This document shows, in pieces, positions 34,001-45,686 of a stretch of DNA of 64,000 nt (the first letter of the stretch is position 1; each line of letters begins with the position of its first letter). The notes beneath the pieces were generated by a model that searched no databases, was not told the DNA's origin, and saw only the letters and a program-made list of their open reading frames with translations. The position numbers were made by a program, and so were the translations under genes. The stretch spans positions 11,577,001-11,641,000 of the forward strand of contig NC_079888.1 in NCBI RefSeq assembly GCF_029227915.1, given 5' to 3'. This DNA is from Hydractinia symbiolongicarpus (lineage: Eukaryota; Cnidaria; Hydrozoa; Anthoathecata; Hydractiniidae).

Positions 34001-37000
34001 TGCTGCATTATTACATTAGAAGGTGTTCTATCATGTAATTAAGGATCATGTCCAACACCCTTAACAAACCACTCTCAAAAGACAACACAGTGAATCGTAC
34101 TTACGATCATAGTAAGGTAACGTCCCATCTTCAAAATAACGTTTTAGCGAAACATTTCCCATGATTATTATGTTATAATTTATTATAATTTATGTACACT
34201 TTAACAAAAAACAAAACATTGAAAGTACACATTTAAAGCAAAGATCCACAGAGACTTATAAGTAACAACAAAGGAACTTTTCTTTACAGGAATTCAAAAA
34301 GAAAAAAAAAAAAGTTCCAAAAGTCGCAGGGTGGGTGTAAAACCCAGAGATGATGTCATCACACTGTTATGTTTACCCAACACAGTTTTGTTAATCCAGA
34401 TAGTCAGAAGAAGAAAAAATGAAACCAGGCTTTTATCAAAGAAAACAAGAAGCCCTGGGGGCTCTAAGAATTTCCGCGCGCTACCAAAATATTTGATGAA
34501 AACCTGCTAATTCGTTGTGTTATTGTGCCAAACATTCGAAGGGGTTTGGTGCATGAACCTCTAAGATCAAGCACACCAGTGACATTATATCTTACAACAA
34601 ACGCAAACAAAACGAAACGTGCCATTAAACTCACATTTTAAAAGAAATTGCTAACAAAAATACAGCCTATCATTCATGGTTGAAAGTCTTGCGATTGAAA
34701 CGTTTATGGTCTTAAACGGCATTAGTTGACAAAAAATCAAAATTTTGATGTGACCATCATTTTCAGCATGATTTTTTATTAACTGTGTCAATTTTTGTCG
34801 AAAATAAAGCAGTTTTAATTTTTAGATAAATTTTGGCCTGAAATGACATTTAGGTGACAAAAAATCAAACTTTTGTACCATCATCATTTTCAGCATACTT
34901 TATTTGTTAACTGTGCCAAATTTAGCCGAAAATGAAGTGGTTTTAATTTTTGGACCAATTTTGGCCTAAAATGGCATTTAAGGTGGCAAAAAACCAAAAT
35001 TTTGATGTCACCATCATGTTCAGCATACTTTATTTGTTAACTGTGCCAAATTTTGTTGAAAATAAAGTAGTTCTAATTTTTGGACCAATTTTGGCCTAAA
35101 ATGACATTTAGGTGACAAAAATCAAAATTATTATGTCACCATTATGTTCAGCATACTTTTTTTGTTAACTGTGCCAAATTTTTTCGAAAACAACCAATTT
35201 TGGCCTGAAACGTCAATACGAGACTTCCCAGTAGTTAAGGAGCTTGGGTACGAAGTTTATATCTGTGACGGAGCAACGTGAAATCCCAGGGTCGATTTTT
35301 TCTCAAAAAATGCTCCGAAAGAAAAAAACGACGGTTTTAAAGAATTTCCTACGCCTTCGGGCGCGGAAATTCAAAAAAAAAAAAAAAGAAAAATTAAACA
35401 GATTTTTTAACTATAAAAATCTGAAAAAAATGGAAAACAAAACTTGCTATAACATAATTCAAAGACTTTTTAATTGATAGATTGCACTGATAAAACATTT
35501 ATATTGCAAATGTCTGATAAAACACAGAAGCAAAAAAGACTAAATCACATCGATTTTTTTAACAACAACCAACAAAGATGTCAAGCTTGATCAATTTAAT
35601 TAGAAAGTAATTTGTGGTCCTACACATGTGTCATTCATTTCAGAATTGAATCCTGCACTAGTAAGGTTCAAATGATTAGTTTTAATTTGATTTATACGTC
35701 ATGACTTGTGATTTTGCAAGTTCACTAATAACTCCATTACATATCCGCTGCCACCATCCTGTATCATATAATTGTGATTGATTGTTTCTTAACTTTCTAT
35801 GCTAGTGGGATGCAATTATTATTAAAAATACGAAAACCTTTGTATTTAGATTTTTTAAATAACAAAATGGAACACAAAAACATAAATAAATAACACTAAG
35901 ACAAAATACAAAAAAAAAAAAAAAAAAAAAAAAAAACATATAAATCTTGATTTCAAATGAGAAAATTCTTTAAGAAAGAGAGTCAAGAAAGAGAGTAAAA
36001 AAATAAAACAACCACAAGTACATCCACATTACTATCGATCCAACCAACATTACAAAAAACCAGGTCAAATGTCACGCCATTTCAGTTGGTAATTGGTTGT
36101 GCTATTTTATAAGCAAAATGCTACGATTTCAACAACCTTCACTTAACTAACATGTTCAAACAACACAAAGCTTTCTTATAAAAGGCTTTTAATAAAAAAA
36201 ATCAAGTATAAACAGTTATCTGTCAGCGTTTGACGTTTTGTCTAATAACATCAGACAGTTTTTTTGTAGTTCATCTGAACAAAACAGACTCTGCTTATCA
36301 CTGTTTTTCTAAGTGGTACAATTGTTTTCTAGAAGATTAAACAATGAAATCAGTTTGAAAAAATGTTAATAATGTAAAGAGTAGTTTAACAGAACATGAA
36401 AGAGATTATGGCAAAATAAACACAAAGAAAAAAAATGACAATTCAAGCAACAACATCATTTCCCTATGAGAATCTCATGTGAGAGTCCTAAGTTAGTTAA
36501 CATACTACTGTAAAAAAAGCTCCCCCAACCACAAAAAAATAACACAACAACTTTTAAGTAGATGCTTTGAAAATATTAATTGCTCTTCACTTCCATCATA
36601 TTATGCTAAGATGTTTTATTCAACCTTACAGTAAATTTAATAAAAGGTACTAAAAGGGGTGGATGGGTAGCACTGTAAGTAATAAAAGAAAGAGTCTACA
36701 GTTAAGAAATCCCAACAAATTATGGTTAATTAAAAATTAAATATTTTACTCGTAGACGATACAATATGAATAGTAAAATAAAGAATACACTTATACATCC
36801 TGTTATATTTTTATGTGCAAGCCATCTGCTTTGACACATCAGTGTTCACATCTGCAATAAAAGAGCTAAAATAACTAGAAAATTCAATTTTAATCTTTGA
36901 AGAAATGAGGAAAGTAAGGTTGGGGATAGTTCCTGGTAAAATAGTGACATAGACGCGAAAGTACAAATTATACATGTGCTTAATGTAGGAGTATTTTTTT

Positions 37001-40000
37001 CATATACTTAGTTTCCTTATAATCCAACATAAGTTGTATAAATAATCACAAATTAAAAGAGACAAAATCAATTAACAGATCGCTTTGATTAAATTTGATC
37101 ATCTTCAATCATCTATAGATATTCCCATAGCAGTTAGAAGAAGATAAAGGTTTTGTCATAAAAAAACTATTGTTTCTTTTTTACCATGGTAACAACTAAT
37201 ACTATCCCATGAAGATAAGGTTATTTATGATGTTAAAAAAACTTCTTAAAAAGTGCCACCCACAAAAAAAAACAAGTCCTCCATAAAAATATTTACAGAT
37301 AAATTGCTCTGGGAAATAGCATACATTTTTCTGCTTCCAACAGTTTTAATTCGAAGTTTTAAATAAAACCACAATGTTTTGTGCGGAAGATATAGTGTAA
37401 AATGTTGACAATTTGCATTCAACATGTCTTTATAAGTAAGAAAATAAACTAAACTTAGATTGATAGTGAATTAAAAGAAATACAAAGAATATTCTTGTAC
37501 TAAATCGTTAACTTGTGAAAAATCCACAGGTTGGTCCATCAGCAAGTTATCTACTATGCAGGAGCGACCTGCAGCCATTTTAAACACACAGAATACAACT
37601 ATTATTAAAGATTGTCAATAGAATATCCAAGTCATATGATAAAAGATAAAATTTCTAATTACAAGATTCCTTACATGCAAAAAACTTTTAGATCACATAT
37701 TGGTTTCTTATATTGACCTTTGACACACAAAAGTCATATGCTATACATAGGGGTCAACCTAATGTGCTGAAAATTTTTTCACTTAAAGTAACCACTTAAA
37801 GTGAGCACTGTAATTTAAACTAGGCACCTTACGAAATGGACGGCGGATATCTGTGCAACGGAGTTAAGTAAAAAAAAGTTTCACTGCGCATGCCTGACTC
37901 AGGGTAAAACCTTTTCTCGTCTTCCCGCCGATGCGAAAAGGCACATTTTGAGGTTGTGTGTAGAACGTCTTCGCAATGGAGAAAATCAAAAAGAAAAAAC
38001 GACAGTAAGTACTTAGATACTTTAAATTTGCTATATTAATTCACACTATTATTTTATCAGTATCTCGAAATGTTTTAGCAACGTTCTTTCAAGTCTGGGA
38101 AAATATTGTTTTTCTAAAAGTTTGTTTTTGTTTTTATATTTGTCCTCACCAAAAGCAAGCAGATGTGCCCAGCTTATACCTAAATAGCTACCAATTTTAT
38201 TGCTTAAATATCTAGTTAAAAAAAAGTCATTCAAACTTTGTTCTGATCATGCCTCCACAAAAACACTGTGTCAAGCTTATTTTTTGCTTTGACTATCAGT
38301 GACCTATAGCTCTATATAAACTCCATGTTTGAGTCATAAAGCTAGCTACATATGTTTTATAATTTTAGGCCATCAATGGGATGGACCCCAGAGCACGATG
38401 AGCTCTTGATTCGAGAAATTCTAACTGTGCCTTATAAATATAAACATGGTACGCCAAAGCGTGGCAATGCCTGGGACCAAATAGCAGATATATTAAATGA
38501 TATCGATGATCCCAGAGTGAATCAATGAGCTGTCAGGGATAGGTACTCGGTATTAGAGAATGCATTTAAAAAAAAAATAGGCAAGAAGAAAATGCTAGTG
38601 GAATTTCACCACCTGAGTTGACAGATCTGGAAATTGCAATTCAAGATATTATCGATAAGTTTAATGATTTATCTATCCAAAGTACTGGTTCAGAAAATGC
38701 TGATAGTGAAAGAAAATCTGCTGAAGAAATGTGTCAGAAAAGTTTAGAAACCTTCAGCGAAACGAAAAAAAGAAATGCTACATCTGACGATGAAAGCCCA
38801 AAAGCTGCATTAAAGTGTCGAGCAAATGGTACTGAAACAATAAGTTTTTTAAAAATAAAAACTGAAACTGATCGTGAGTTACGTAGAGAAGAGTTAAAAA
38901 ATTTAAGAACAGGAGCTTGCAGGACAACGGCAACCTATGGCAGATCAGTATAGGTATTAGCTGAATGTATGGAAAGAATTTCACAAAATAAACAAGCAGC
39001 TTCACAACAGCACAATTAATTGATGATGACACAATTACAATTCCAACAACAACAACAGTCACAACTGTTTGCAGCTTTAGTAGATAAATTGACAAAATAA
39101 ACATTAAAAAAACAACTTTATTTTTGCTTTATGTTATGAGCATTTCTCATCAATGCACAACATATATATATTTTTCCAATGGAGCTAAGACCAATTTTCA
39201 GATTCTTTTTGTATTCCAAAAAAGCAAAGTAGTTTATAATATCACCGAACACCCATTACACAGAAACGCACACTTGACTTATTGCTTTGTTGTATAATTT
39301 TTGGTTCTGATTGAGACCTGCATTACGTATGGGGCTTGAAGATGAACTCTCAAAGGATATGCAGGGTCCCCATAAATGCAAAGTGTATTTCCAGCAGGCG
39401 AGACGCTATAAATTTGTAATTGATTAAGCAAGCCTGACTCTGGAAGCATACCAGCGTCATGTTTTCTTCCCTCGTATGGACCAGATAAGTTTGCTATGAT
39501 TCCATTAGGAGCCACAACTGACTGGAACTTCATAGCGTGAATTCGCTTGTGACCATTATACATAACTCTTTGGTTCTCTTGTGGTCTACATATAGGTCGA
39601 ACAGTGCCATCCACAAAACCCCAACAGTTTTGAAGTGGTGCACCTTTTCTATGTATGCTATCTGCAAATCTTGAGAGTTCTGTACTTGAGAGCCACGGTT
39701 GATTTAATGTAGTGACGAGATGTGAGAAATTTTGATACACATGATCAACAATAAAATTAGATATCATTGAAAGTTGAGGTGTTCGGCGACCAAATCTATT
39801 CATGATATCACTATATCTGCATGGGTATGCAAACCTCTTCAAAAAAAATACAGAGAGCTTCCATTCCAGACACCTTGAGCCCATTGTAACATTTTATTTC
39901 GTTGGGGATTTGAAGAGCTTCTGTCAAAATATACAAGTCATTCTTCCAAAATCTAAACTCAGTTCTACATTCATCATTGCTCATAGAATGCAAGTCGAAT

Positions 40001-43000
40001 CATTCGTAATTCCAGTACGGAAGGTCATAGTTTTTTGTTCTGTTCATATCATATAGTAAAATGCATGTATCTTCATCAATTAAGTTATCACTGTAAGCAA
40101 ATAAAATAGCTTCACGAAAATATCTCCGGGGAGCCATATTTGTTTACATTTTTCCCACCGTTGTTCAAATTTCAAATTTCAAATGATCGTAATGACCGTC
40201 AACTAATGCGGAACCTCTATCCTCCAAGACCATTGATCATTTTGTTACGCCGTCACAGAACTTAATGCCGTCAATTTCATAAGGTGCCTACTGTCTTGAG
40301 ATAATTGAAAAACAAAAAGTATAAAATGCAGACCAAACTTGTATATATAATCATTTTATTCATTATTTTATTGCGCAATATTAGCCATTTTTAATTTTTA
40401 TACATGATGTATGATCAGAAAACTGATCCTCTTTCTAAGATACTCAAATACAGCTAGGATATATTAATAGACAAAAAGTTTTTACAGTTCAAGTAAAGAC
40501 CACTTTTTGCAAAAAATAGGACAAAATCCTTTTAGTCTCTTGAATATTTTTCCTCTATAGCTCCTATCTATTTATGCTTGTTGGATAAGGTATCTAAGCT
40601 GGAAATACATAGGCTAAATGTATTGTCTGGTTTTGGGAGAGGCATGGTGAATCAACTGTCGGAGCAATCTGAGCCTCATTATGCTTATTAAAAAGGGCTG
40701 ATTAAGGACAATCCAACCAACTTTAAGCTGCCATGCTACTTATATTTAGAGGAACCATTATGTGTACACCACAAGCACACTTTGTCCTAATTGCTTAGCC
40801 AAAATATAATATTTTTCTTGAGACATACAAAATATGAGAAAACTTCAAATTAAACCACTTTCAGTAATGCTCTTTAAAAAATCTGGATTAAACCCCAACA
40901 AAAATCTATAATGCTTGTCATAAATTTGACCATGGTTAAGAATTTTATTTTTGCACAGTGTAACTGGTGTTTCCAGCTTTTATAAACATAAATCTACTTT
41001 TGTTTTTATTCCCATGATTATATATTTCTTAATCCGACGGGTACATCCTATCTGACAATTAGGGTAAAAAACAGTGAAAAAGTAAATGGTAATCCATAAC
41101 AGCAGCTAGGTGTTAGAAAAATGCAAAGAATTTGTGCAAGTACAATTTTGTTTGTTTTTCTATTTAATATATTCTTACTTATAATAACTGTTAATCTTTT
41201 GTTGTGATAAAGGTTCTTCAAAAACAAAAACAAAAACAGTGTCCAAGACAGGGAAAACATGAGTAAAATACTTCACTGGATCAGATCACAAGAATGTTAT
41301 GATTCGTGAGTACACTTCAACACATTTTCTACTCGCTCTTGTAATGCAATGTTATTTAAAATATTAAACTTGAAAGTAAAAGCAGTATAAATAATTCATC
41401 TGTTCTCACCTTGTTGCCACCTTTGTGCAATCACATCAGTATATGCAGCATATGGCTTGAAATATAATGAAATTAAAATATTGTTTCTCACATTTTAAGT
41501 GACATATAGAAAATTGCTTAATGTTTGTGTCCAATCTGACTTTCTTTGTGAAAGTTGAATGATAATTTACTCAATTTTATCAGTAGTTTTTCAACAGTTC
41601 ATTTCACAAGTAACGTGTTTTTTGCTGGAATAAAAACAATAAAAACCTGTGCAATTTTATCACTTGTCGCAAATAGACCCTGGATATCCTAAAATAAATC
41701 AACAGGACAGATGTTTCACTGCTCCTTAAAATTAATTTACTTTTTTATTCCCGTACAAGTTTTCCAAGGATTTTAGTTCAATGATCTTTAAGAATTATTC
41801 AATATTTAGAACAATTCTTTTTAAGTAGCTAGTAAAGCTCTAAAACAACTCTCTTTATGCTGCATATTGCTAGACCTATATAGTTTTTTGATTTTTTTCC
41901 ATTTTCATGAGTTATCGTATCACCATCATCACTTAAAAGAAATATTTTATTCAGGTAAATCTTTTTGGCAGACAAAAAAATCAAAATTATTAAGGAGAAA
42001 TATAGTCAAGTAACAGTACGAATTCCTTGCAAAAAACACAGACACATTTCGTCTACTAAATTCTACTGAAATTAAGTAAATCTAAAGTTTAATTTACTAC
42101 ATAAAATGTGATATTTTATGTTACCCCTAAATTGGGTAGCTTTTTTTACAGTGTTATGAAACAGTTTAAATGATCCAGTTGGAGCTTCATGCAAACACCG
42201 ATTGTCTATTTGCTAGAGTTCTTGGTTATGTTTTGCCATTGGGTGCTAAAATTTTATGAGCGTTGTCTTGATCATCAAGTCAAATGTCAACTTTCGGCAG
42301 TCAGTGACTGTGGACTGGCAGTTATTTTGCTCTGTACTATTATATTTTTTATTTTTAGAAACATATACTTCAACTAATTCAGATCAACATCTTTAAAAAT
42401 GTCTTCATAAAGACATATAGATTTCTGCTTTAATTATTACTGAACCAACTTCCTTGGTACCTTACAGCTTAAAATTTGCTTATATATCCTCAACTGTTGT
42501 GCACAATTGCAAGATATTGAAAAGTCTACCAAGTTTGTACCTAATTATTAGAATTACAGAAACTTCTAAAAATTATATGTAAAAGCTACACATGTGCTTT
42601 TACTTGCATCATAGACCTATCAGCAAGATGGAGTGTTGTCTATTATATTTAAAAACATAAAACGAATGTACACCTGACAAATTTCTTGAAGTGGGAAGGG
42701 GGGATATTTATTTAATAGCTAAGGGAATTGATGATATCATTCAGCAATACTGCTACAACTGCCTTTGTACATTGCACTGATAAGGACAAAAATAAATGCT
42801 GTTGAGACTTTTTTCTAGTTTTTTCCAATTCCAAATTTTTTTTTACAAGCACAATGCTTATAAGAATATTCAGCCTTAGAAAGGGGAATTTTTTAAGCAT
42901 ATGCTAAACATATTACCCAGCTAGCCTTGGTAAATCCTTCTAATGTGTTTTTTTTCTTCTTGTGTTATGGGTATATTTAAAGACACACTACTTAATTAAC

Positions 43001-45686
43001 ACCAAAATTTAATATTTAATTTTTTTTCTGAGATAAGCAGGAAATCCAGTCTGATTTTAAATTTTCACTTTTTAACAAAAAAACATGTGATTTAAATACT
43101 GTATTATTCCCTGTTTAACAGATATAGATGGGGTATGCCATCTACATCAATGTCTAATTAACATGATTTCCAGGCTTTTTCAGGAGATGCGTCCGATTGC
43201 ACCCGCATGCCTTGGCACACGCCTAAATTGTTTTAGGCGTGTGATTAATAACACGGCTGAAAAATAAAAATGAGTTTTCAAAATCAACCTAAAAATGCAT
43301 TTTGTAGCGTGCAATGGTAGTCCTCGAAATAATTTTTGGAGACTCGTCAGACAAAGCGTCCAATAGATTTTCGTCTTGGTCGAACACTTTCAGATCTCAG
43401 AATTATTGAATAGTCCTGGTCCTTTTAATCCACGATCAAGCCTATTCATAGCCAACCTTACCATCCTAGCTAATTCACCGACTCCTGACTTAGTTAAAGG
43501 AACTACGTCAGTCTTCGAATTTCAGATATACTTGCTTCGGCAAATAATTGCAGAAGTTACTTTGCAATTTTTCAAAATCACTTTGGCAGTCCTTCGGCAG
43601 AAAAAATGCCGAAGACAATGGTCAAAAGCGCTGAAAACCTTCGGCAATTGCCTCGGCAGACTTTCACTTTCTTCGGCACTTTTTAAAATGAAAAAAATAT
43701 AAATATGATGCCAAGCCTTGATGAGTATCAAACATCAACAAATTCAACTGAGTTAATCCTGATGTTTTTGTTTTTCTTGGAAACGATAATACAACCTTGC
43801 TTTGTCACTCCACCATTTTGAACCGCAGGCCGAACTGAATAAAACTACGGGGCCGATATTAAGTTTGTCAACACCGTCGTTTAAGGGTTTTACAACATTC
43901 TCCCTTAAAAGAGAATTCGATATCTGGGGGCATCGGGACTATACGTTTTCTATTTTTCGTCGTTTTCGAAGTGGGCAGTGGAAAGTTATTTGTGTCGTTG
44001 TGGCGATCTCTGTTTGATGAAATCTAGGAGTATGGATAATATGAATATTCATAAAAAAAGGGAAACTACAACAGTCGACGATCGAGTTTTTCTTCTGCAA
44101 TATTATTGCCGAAGCGAAAGCCTTATAACTGCTAATACTTCGGCAATTGCCGAGTGCCGAAGCGAAATTCGAAGGCTGCTACGTCAACATAAATCTTTTT
44201 TGCCTGGCCCCTTCGTCGTTGGTAACCAGGTCTTAAGGCCAATATCCACACACAGGAAATGTTCCGAGGACCAGACTGGATAATGTAGAAATCTGTTCCA
44301 TCCTGTTCCATTCTATTACAGTACGTTGAAGAGTGAAAATTAATTTCTACGTTGCTACAACAATAACAACAATTTAATATGGATGAAAACCACGCACTAG
44401 CTGCTTTCGGTGGTTTGTTCATGTCACTTGATTATTTTTTGCAGCTTGTTATTGGTCAAAAATACTAGTCGCTCCGCGGACCAAAAAAAAAAGTTGAAAA
44501 CATTCCAACTTTCTTCTGGCTTCTCAGACCGAACAATTTTCCAGTTTTGATTGCGTAATGAGCTAACAATAAGCATGTGCAAAGCTTTGTTTTGGTTTGA
44601 TCCAGTCCAGTCGGCGGAACTTTTTCTCTGTGTGGATATTGGCCTTAACACAAGACATTCATCCATGCAGTTCTTAACTAATGCGGAGGTAAACGCCGAC
44701 AGAGCACGGATAAAGCAAGTCTGCGGTATAATTCTTTTTTCTGTATAAATTTTGTTAAAATGTAGCTGAACTTTCTGAATGAATTTTGAAGTTTTATTTA
44801 AGCCACGTGGTTCAAGATTTTTTTAATTTGAAAACAAAGCATATTTGAAAAATAAACAATAAATATAAAAATGACAGTATAGTCATGCATACTATTTCGG
44901 ACATGTAGAAAAGGAAGTTAAGATTGAGAGAGTCGCTATACCAGTAGATGCTCGATCATTGTTTTAGTGGCCAATCAAGATATAAATTAAAAATGTTATC
45001 CTAATACATGGAATCACAGTCCTGATATTTACTTGCGCGTGCATCTAATTGATTATGTAATGCTCACGCAGAAATGGAAGTAAAAATGTAAACAGACCAG
45101 GCAGACACATTACCTCCATTTCTGTGCGCGCAGGAAAAACACGGCACTATGATTCAGTGTATTCTGAAATCTCGTACGAGCTAGCTATTTTTGCAGCAAG
45201 TTGGCAAGAATTGTGACCACAAAATCACAGGTGTTAGAACCAGTTTCAATGGGTCTCGCATTAAAAAACACCTCACAGAATTGAGACATAAATCACAACA
45301 CAGGACTAGGATCATTCACATTTGGCTTGACTTTGCACTAATACTTGCCTTGTTTAATGGCATTTAAGTTATGCTGGGAGTGGAGTCACCATTATAGGAG
45401 CTGTTTAAATAATTATATAATATGGACGGTATATGCTAATGACAGCACAAAATTATTGGTGACTAAACCAACCTGGTTCTTCATCACTACTTTCATCTGA
45501 ACCACCACCTCCTGCAAACTTTACACCTTTTGATTGAGAAGTTGCACCATATTGTTTTTTACTGTCTCTTAGTTTTATAAAGTATTCTGCTGCAAATTCT
45601 ACAATGTCGTTTGGCTTTTCCCTGAGAGCTGCGACAGTAAAATCTTGCATTAGTTCTGTTAAACCGGGTGGTATTTGAATATCCAT
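31005..45686 (-). CDS. PRKAR2: cAMP-dependent protein kinase type II regulatory subunit (full-length form)
   Basis: Eleven coding exons on the minus strand: 45686-45473, 33858-33770, 33616-33533, 33294-33142, 32955-32894, 32708-32615, 32269-32216, 32028-31954, 31754-31689, 31373-31247, 31132-31005. They give 1146 nt, or 381 aa (human RII is about 404-418). The first exon encodes the dimerization/docking domain ([16 protein letters not shown], residues 3-45) that binds AKAPs, plus an acidic linker. The inhibitor site is RRQSV (Ser83), a phosphorylatable type II sequence rather than a type I pseudosubstrate. Two cAMP-binding domains follow, with phosphate-binding cassettes [15 protein letters not shown] and [15 protein letters not shown]; both keep the essential Glu and Arg. 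The protein binds and inhibits the PKA catalytic subunit until cAMP binds. The 11.6-kb intron 1 contains a Harbinger element, a minisatellite and a second candidate first exon. An AG acceptor just upstream of the ATG (near 45690) suggests a non-coding leader exon. Confidence 0.96.
34105..34162 (-). CDS. PRKAR2: Alternative first exon 1c of PKA-RII (no docking domain)
   Basis: ATG at 34162 opens 19 codons ([13 protein letters not shown]...) ending at a strong GTAAGT donor in phase 1, which joins in frame to the exon at 33858. The product would be 329 aa: inhibitor site and both cAMP sites present, dimerization/docking domain absent. It sits only 247 bp upstream of the common exon. It starts Met-Gly-Asn, as in some N-myristoylated proteins, but Leu at the fifth residue after Gly does not fit the usual consensus. 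Confidence 0.7.
34726..35214. repeat. 129-bp minisatellite, about 3.7 copies
   Basis: Units carrying TTTTGGCCTRAAATG, TCAGCATACTTT and GTTAACTGTGCCAAATTT recur with spacings of 129, 129 and 128 bp (marker AACTGTG at 34781, 34910, 35039 and 35167). The array lies about 560 bp upstream of exon 1c of PKA-RII. Confidence 0.9.
35215..37821. other. PKA-RII intron sequence, no further gene
   Basis: A+T-rich intron sequence. A 27-bp poly-A run lies at 35910-35936. Near 37570-37610 a segment resembles the flank of family A copy 1 (CACACA..ATAC..CTATTATTA), but no element body follows. Confidence 0.4.
37976..38953 (+). pseudogene. Harbinger Myb/SANT-like DNA-binding protein, broken
   Basis: Exon 1 (37976-38004) encodes a basic start and ends at GTAAGT. 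Exon 2 opens at 38369 with a trihelix/Myb-like segment ([17 protein letters not shown]). A TGA at about 38526 replaces what is probably an Arg codon, and a frameshift follows within the A-run near 38570. The C-terminal part then reads on to 38953 as a Glu/Lys/Ser-rich helix. In the superfamily this protein delivers the transposase to the element ends. Confidence 0.75.
39120..40137 (-). pseudogene. HARBI1-like DDE transposase, broken in several places
   Basis: ATG at 40137 begins the N-terminal helices. The reading frame shifts near 39830, and the long frame 39884-39279 then carries the catalytic core: [12 protein letters not shown] (first Asp), [33 protein letters not shown], and YGDPAYPLR (second Asp). 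After 39330 the frame is lost; matching C-terminal sequence ([14 protein letters not shown]) reappears in another frame at about 39245-39200. The element is therefore unable to make a full transposase. Confidence 0.85.
40290..43330. other. PKA-RII intron sequence, nothing recognised
   Basis: A+T-rich sequence with scattered short ORFs of no coding character. No repeat array or element ends were found by eye. Confidence 0.4.
43530..44175. repeat. Cluster of CTTCGGCA / TGCCGAAG motifs
   Basis: CTTCGGCA or its complement occurs at least seven times (near 43534, 43594, 43615, 43641, 43669, 44107, 44141 and 44157), several as adjacent inverted pairs such as CTTCGGCAGAAAAAATGCCGAAG and CTTCGGCAATTGCCGAG. 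This is far more than expected in A+T-rich sequence. No coding explanation was found. Confidence 0.6.
44237..44644. mobile_element. TTAA-flanked MITE (408 bp)
   Basis: The left end TTAA|GGCCAATATCCACACA (TTAA at 44233-44236) is mirrored on the right by TGTGTGGATATTGGCC|TTAA (TTAA at 44645-44648). Inverted similarity extends about 45 bp inward through GTTCCG and GACTGGAT. TTAA duplication is typical of piggyBac and Kolobok elements. There is no ORF. Confidence 0.8.
44649..45472. other. PKA-RII intron sequence, nothing recognised
   Basis: No gene, RNA or repeat unit was found between the MITE and the docking-domain exon. Confidence 0.4.

Larger units (their letters stand above)
37822..40289. 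mobile_element. Decayed PIF/Harbinger DNA transposon
   Basis: Terminal inverted repeats of 23 bp match at 21 positions: AGGCACCTTACGAAATGGAC on the left (37822) and its near-complement ending GGTGCCT at 40289, with weaker similarity continuing inward. ACT is repeated immediately outside both ends (37819-37821 and 40290-40292), a 3-bp duplication as expected for the superfamily. Inside are the two standard genes in convergent order: a Myb/SANT-like DNA-binding protein (plus) and a HARBI1-type nuclease (minus), both broken. It is inserted in the long intron of PKA-RII. Confidence 0.93.

Noticed and set aside
44424-44748. ORFs on both strands near the TTAA MITE
   Set aside because: They overlap the MITE and its inverted ends; no coding character.
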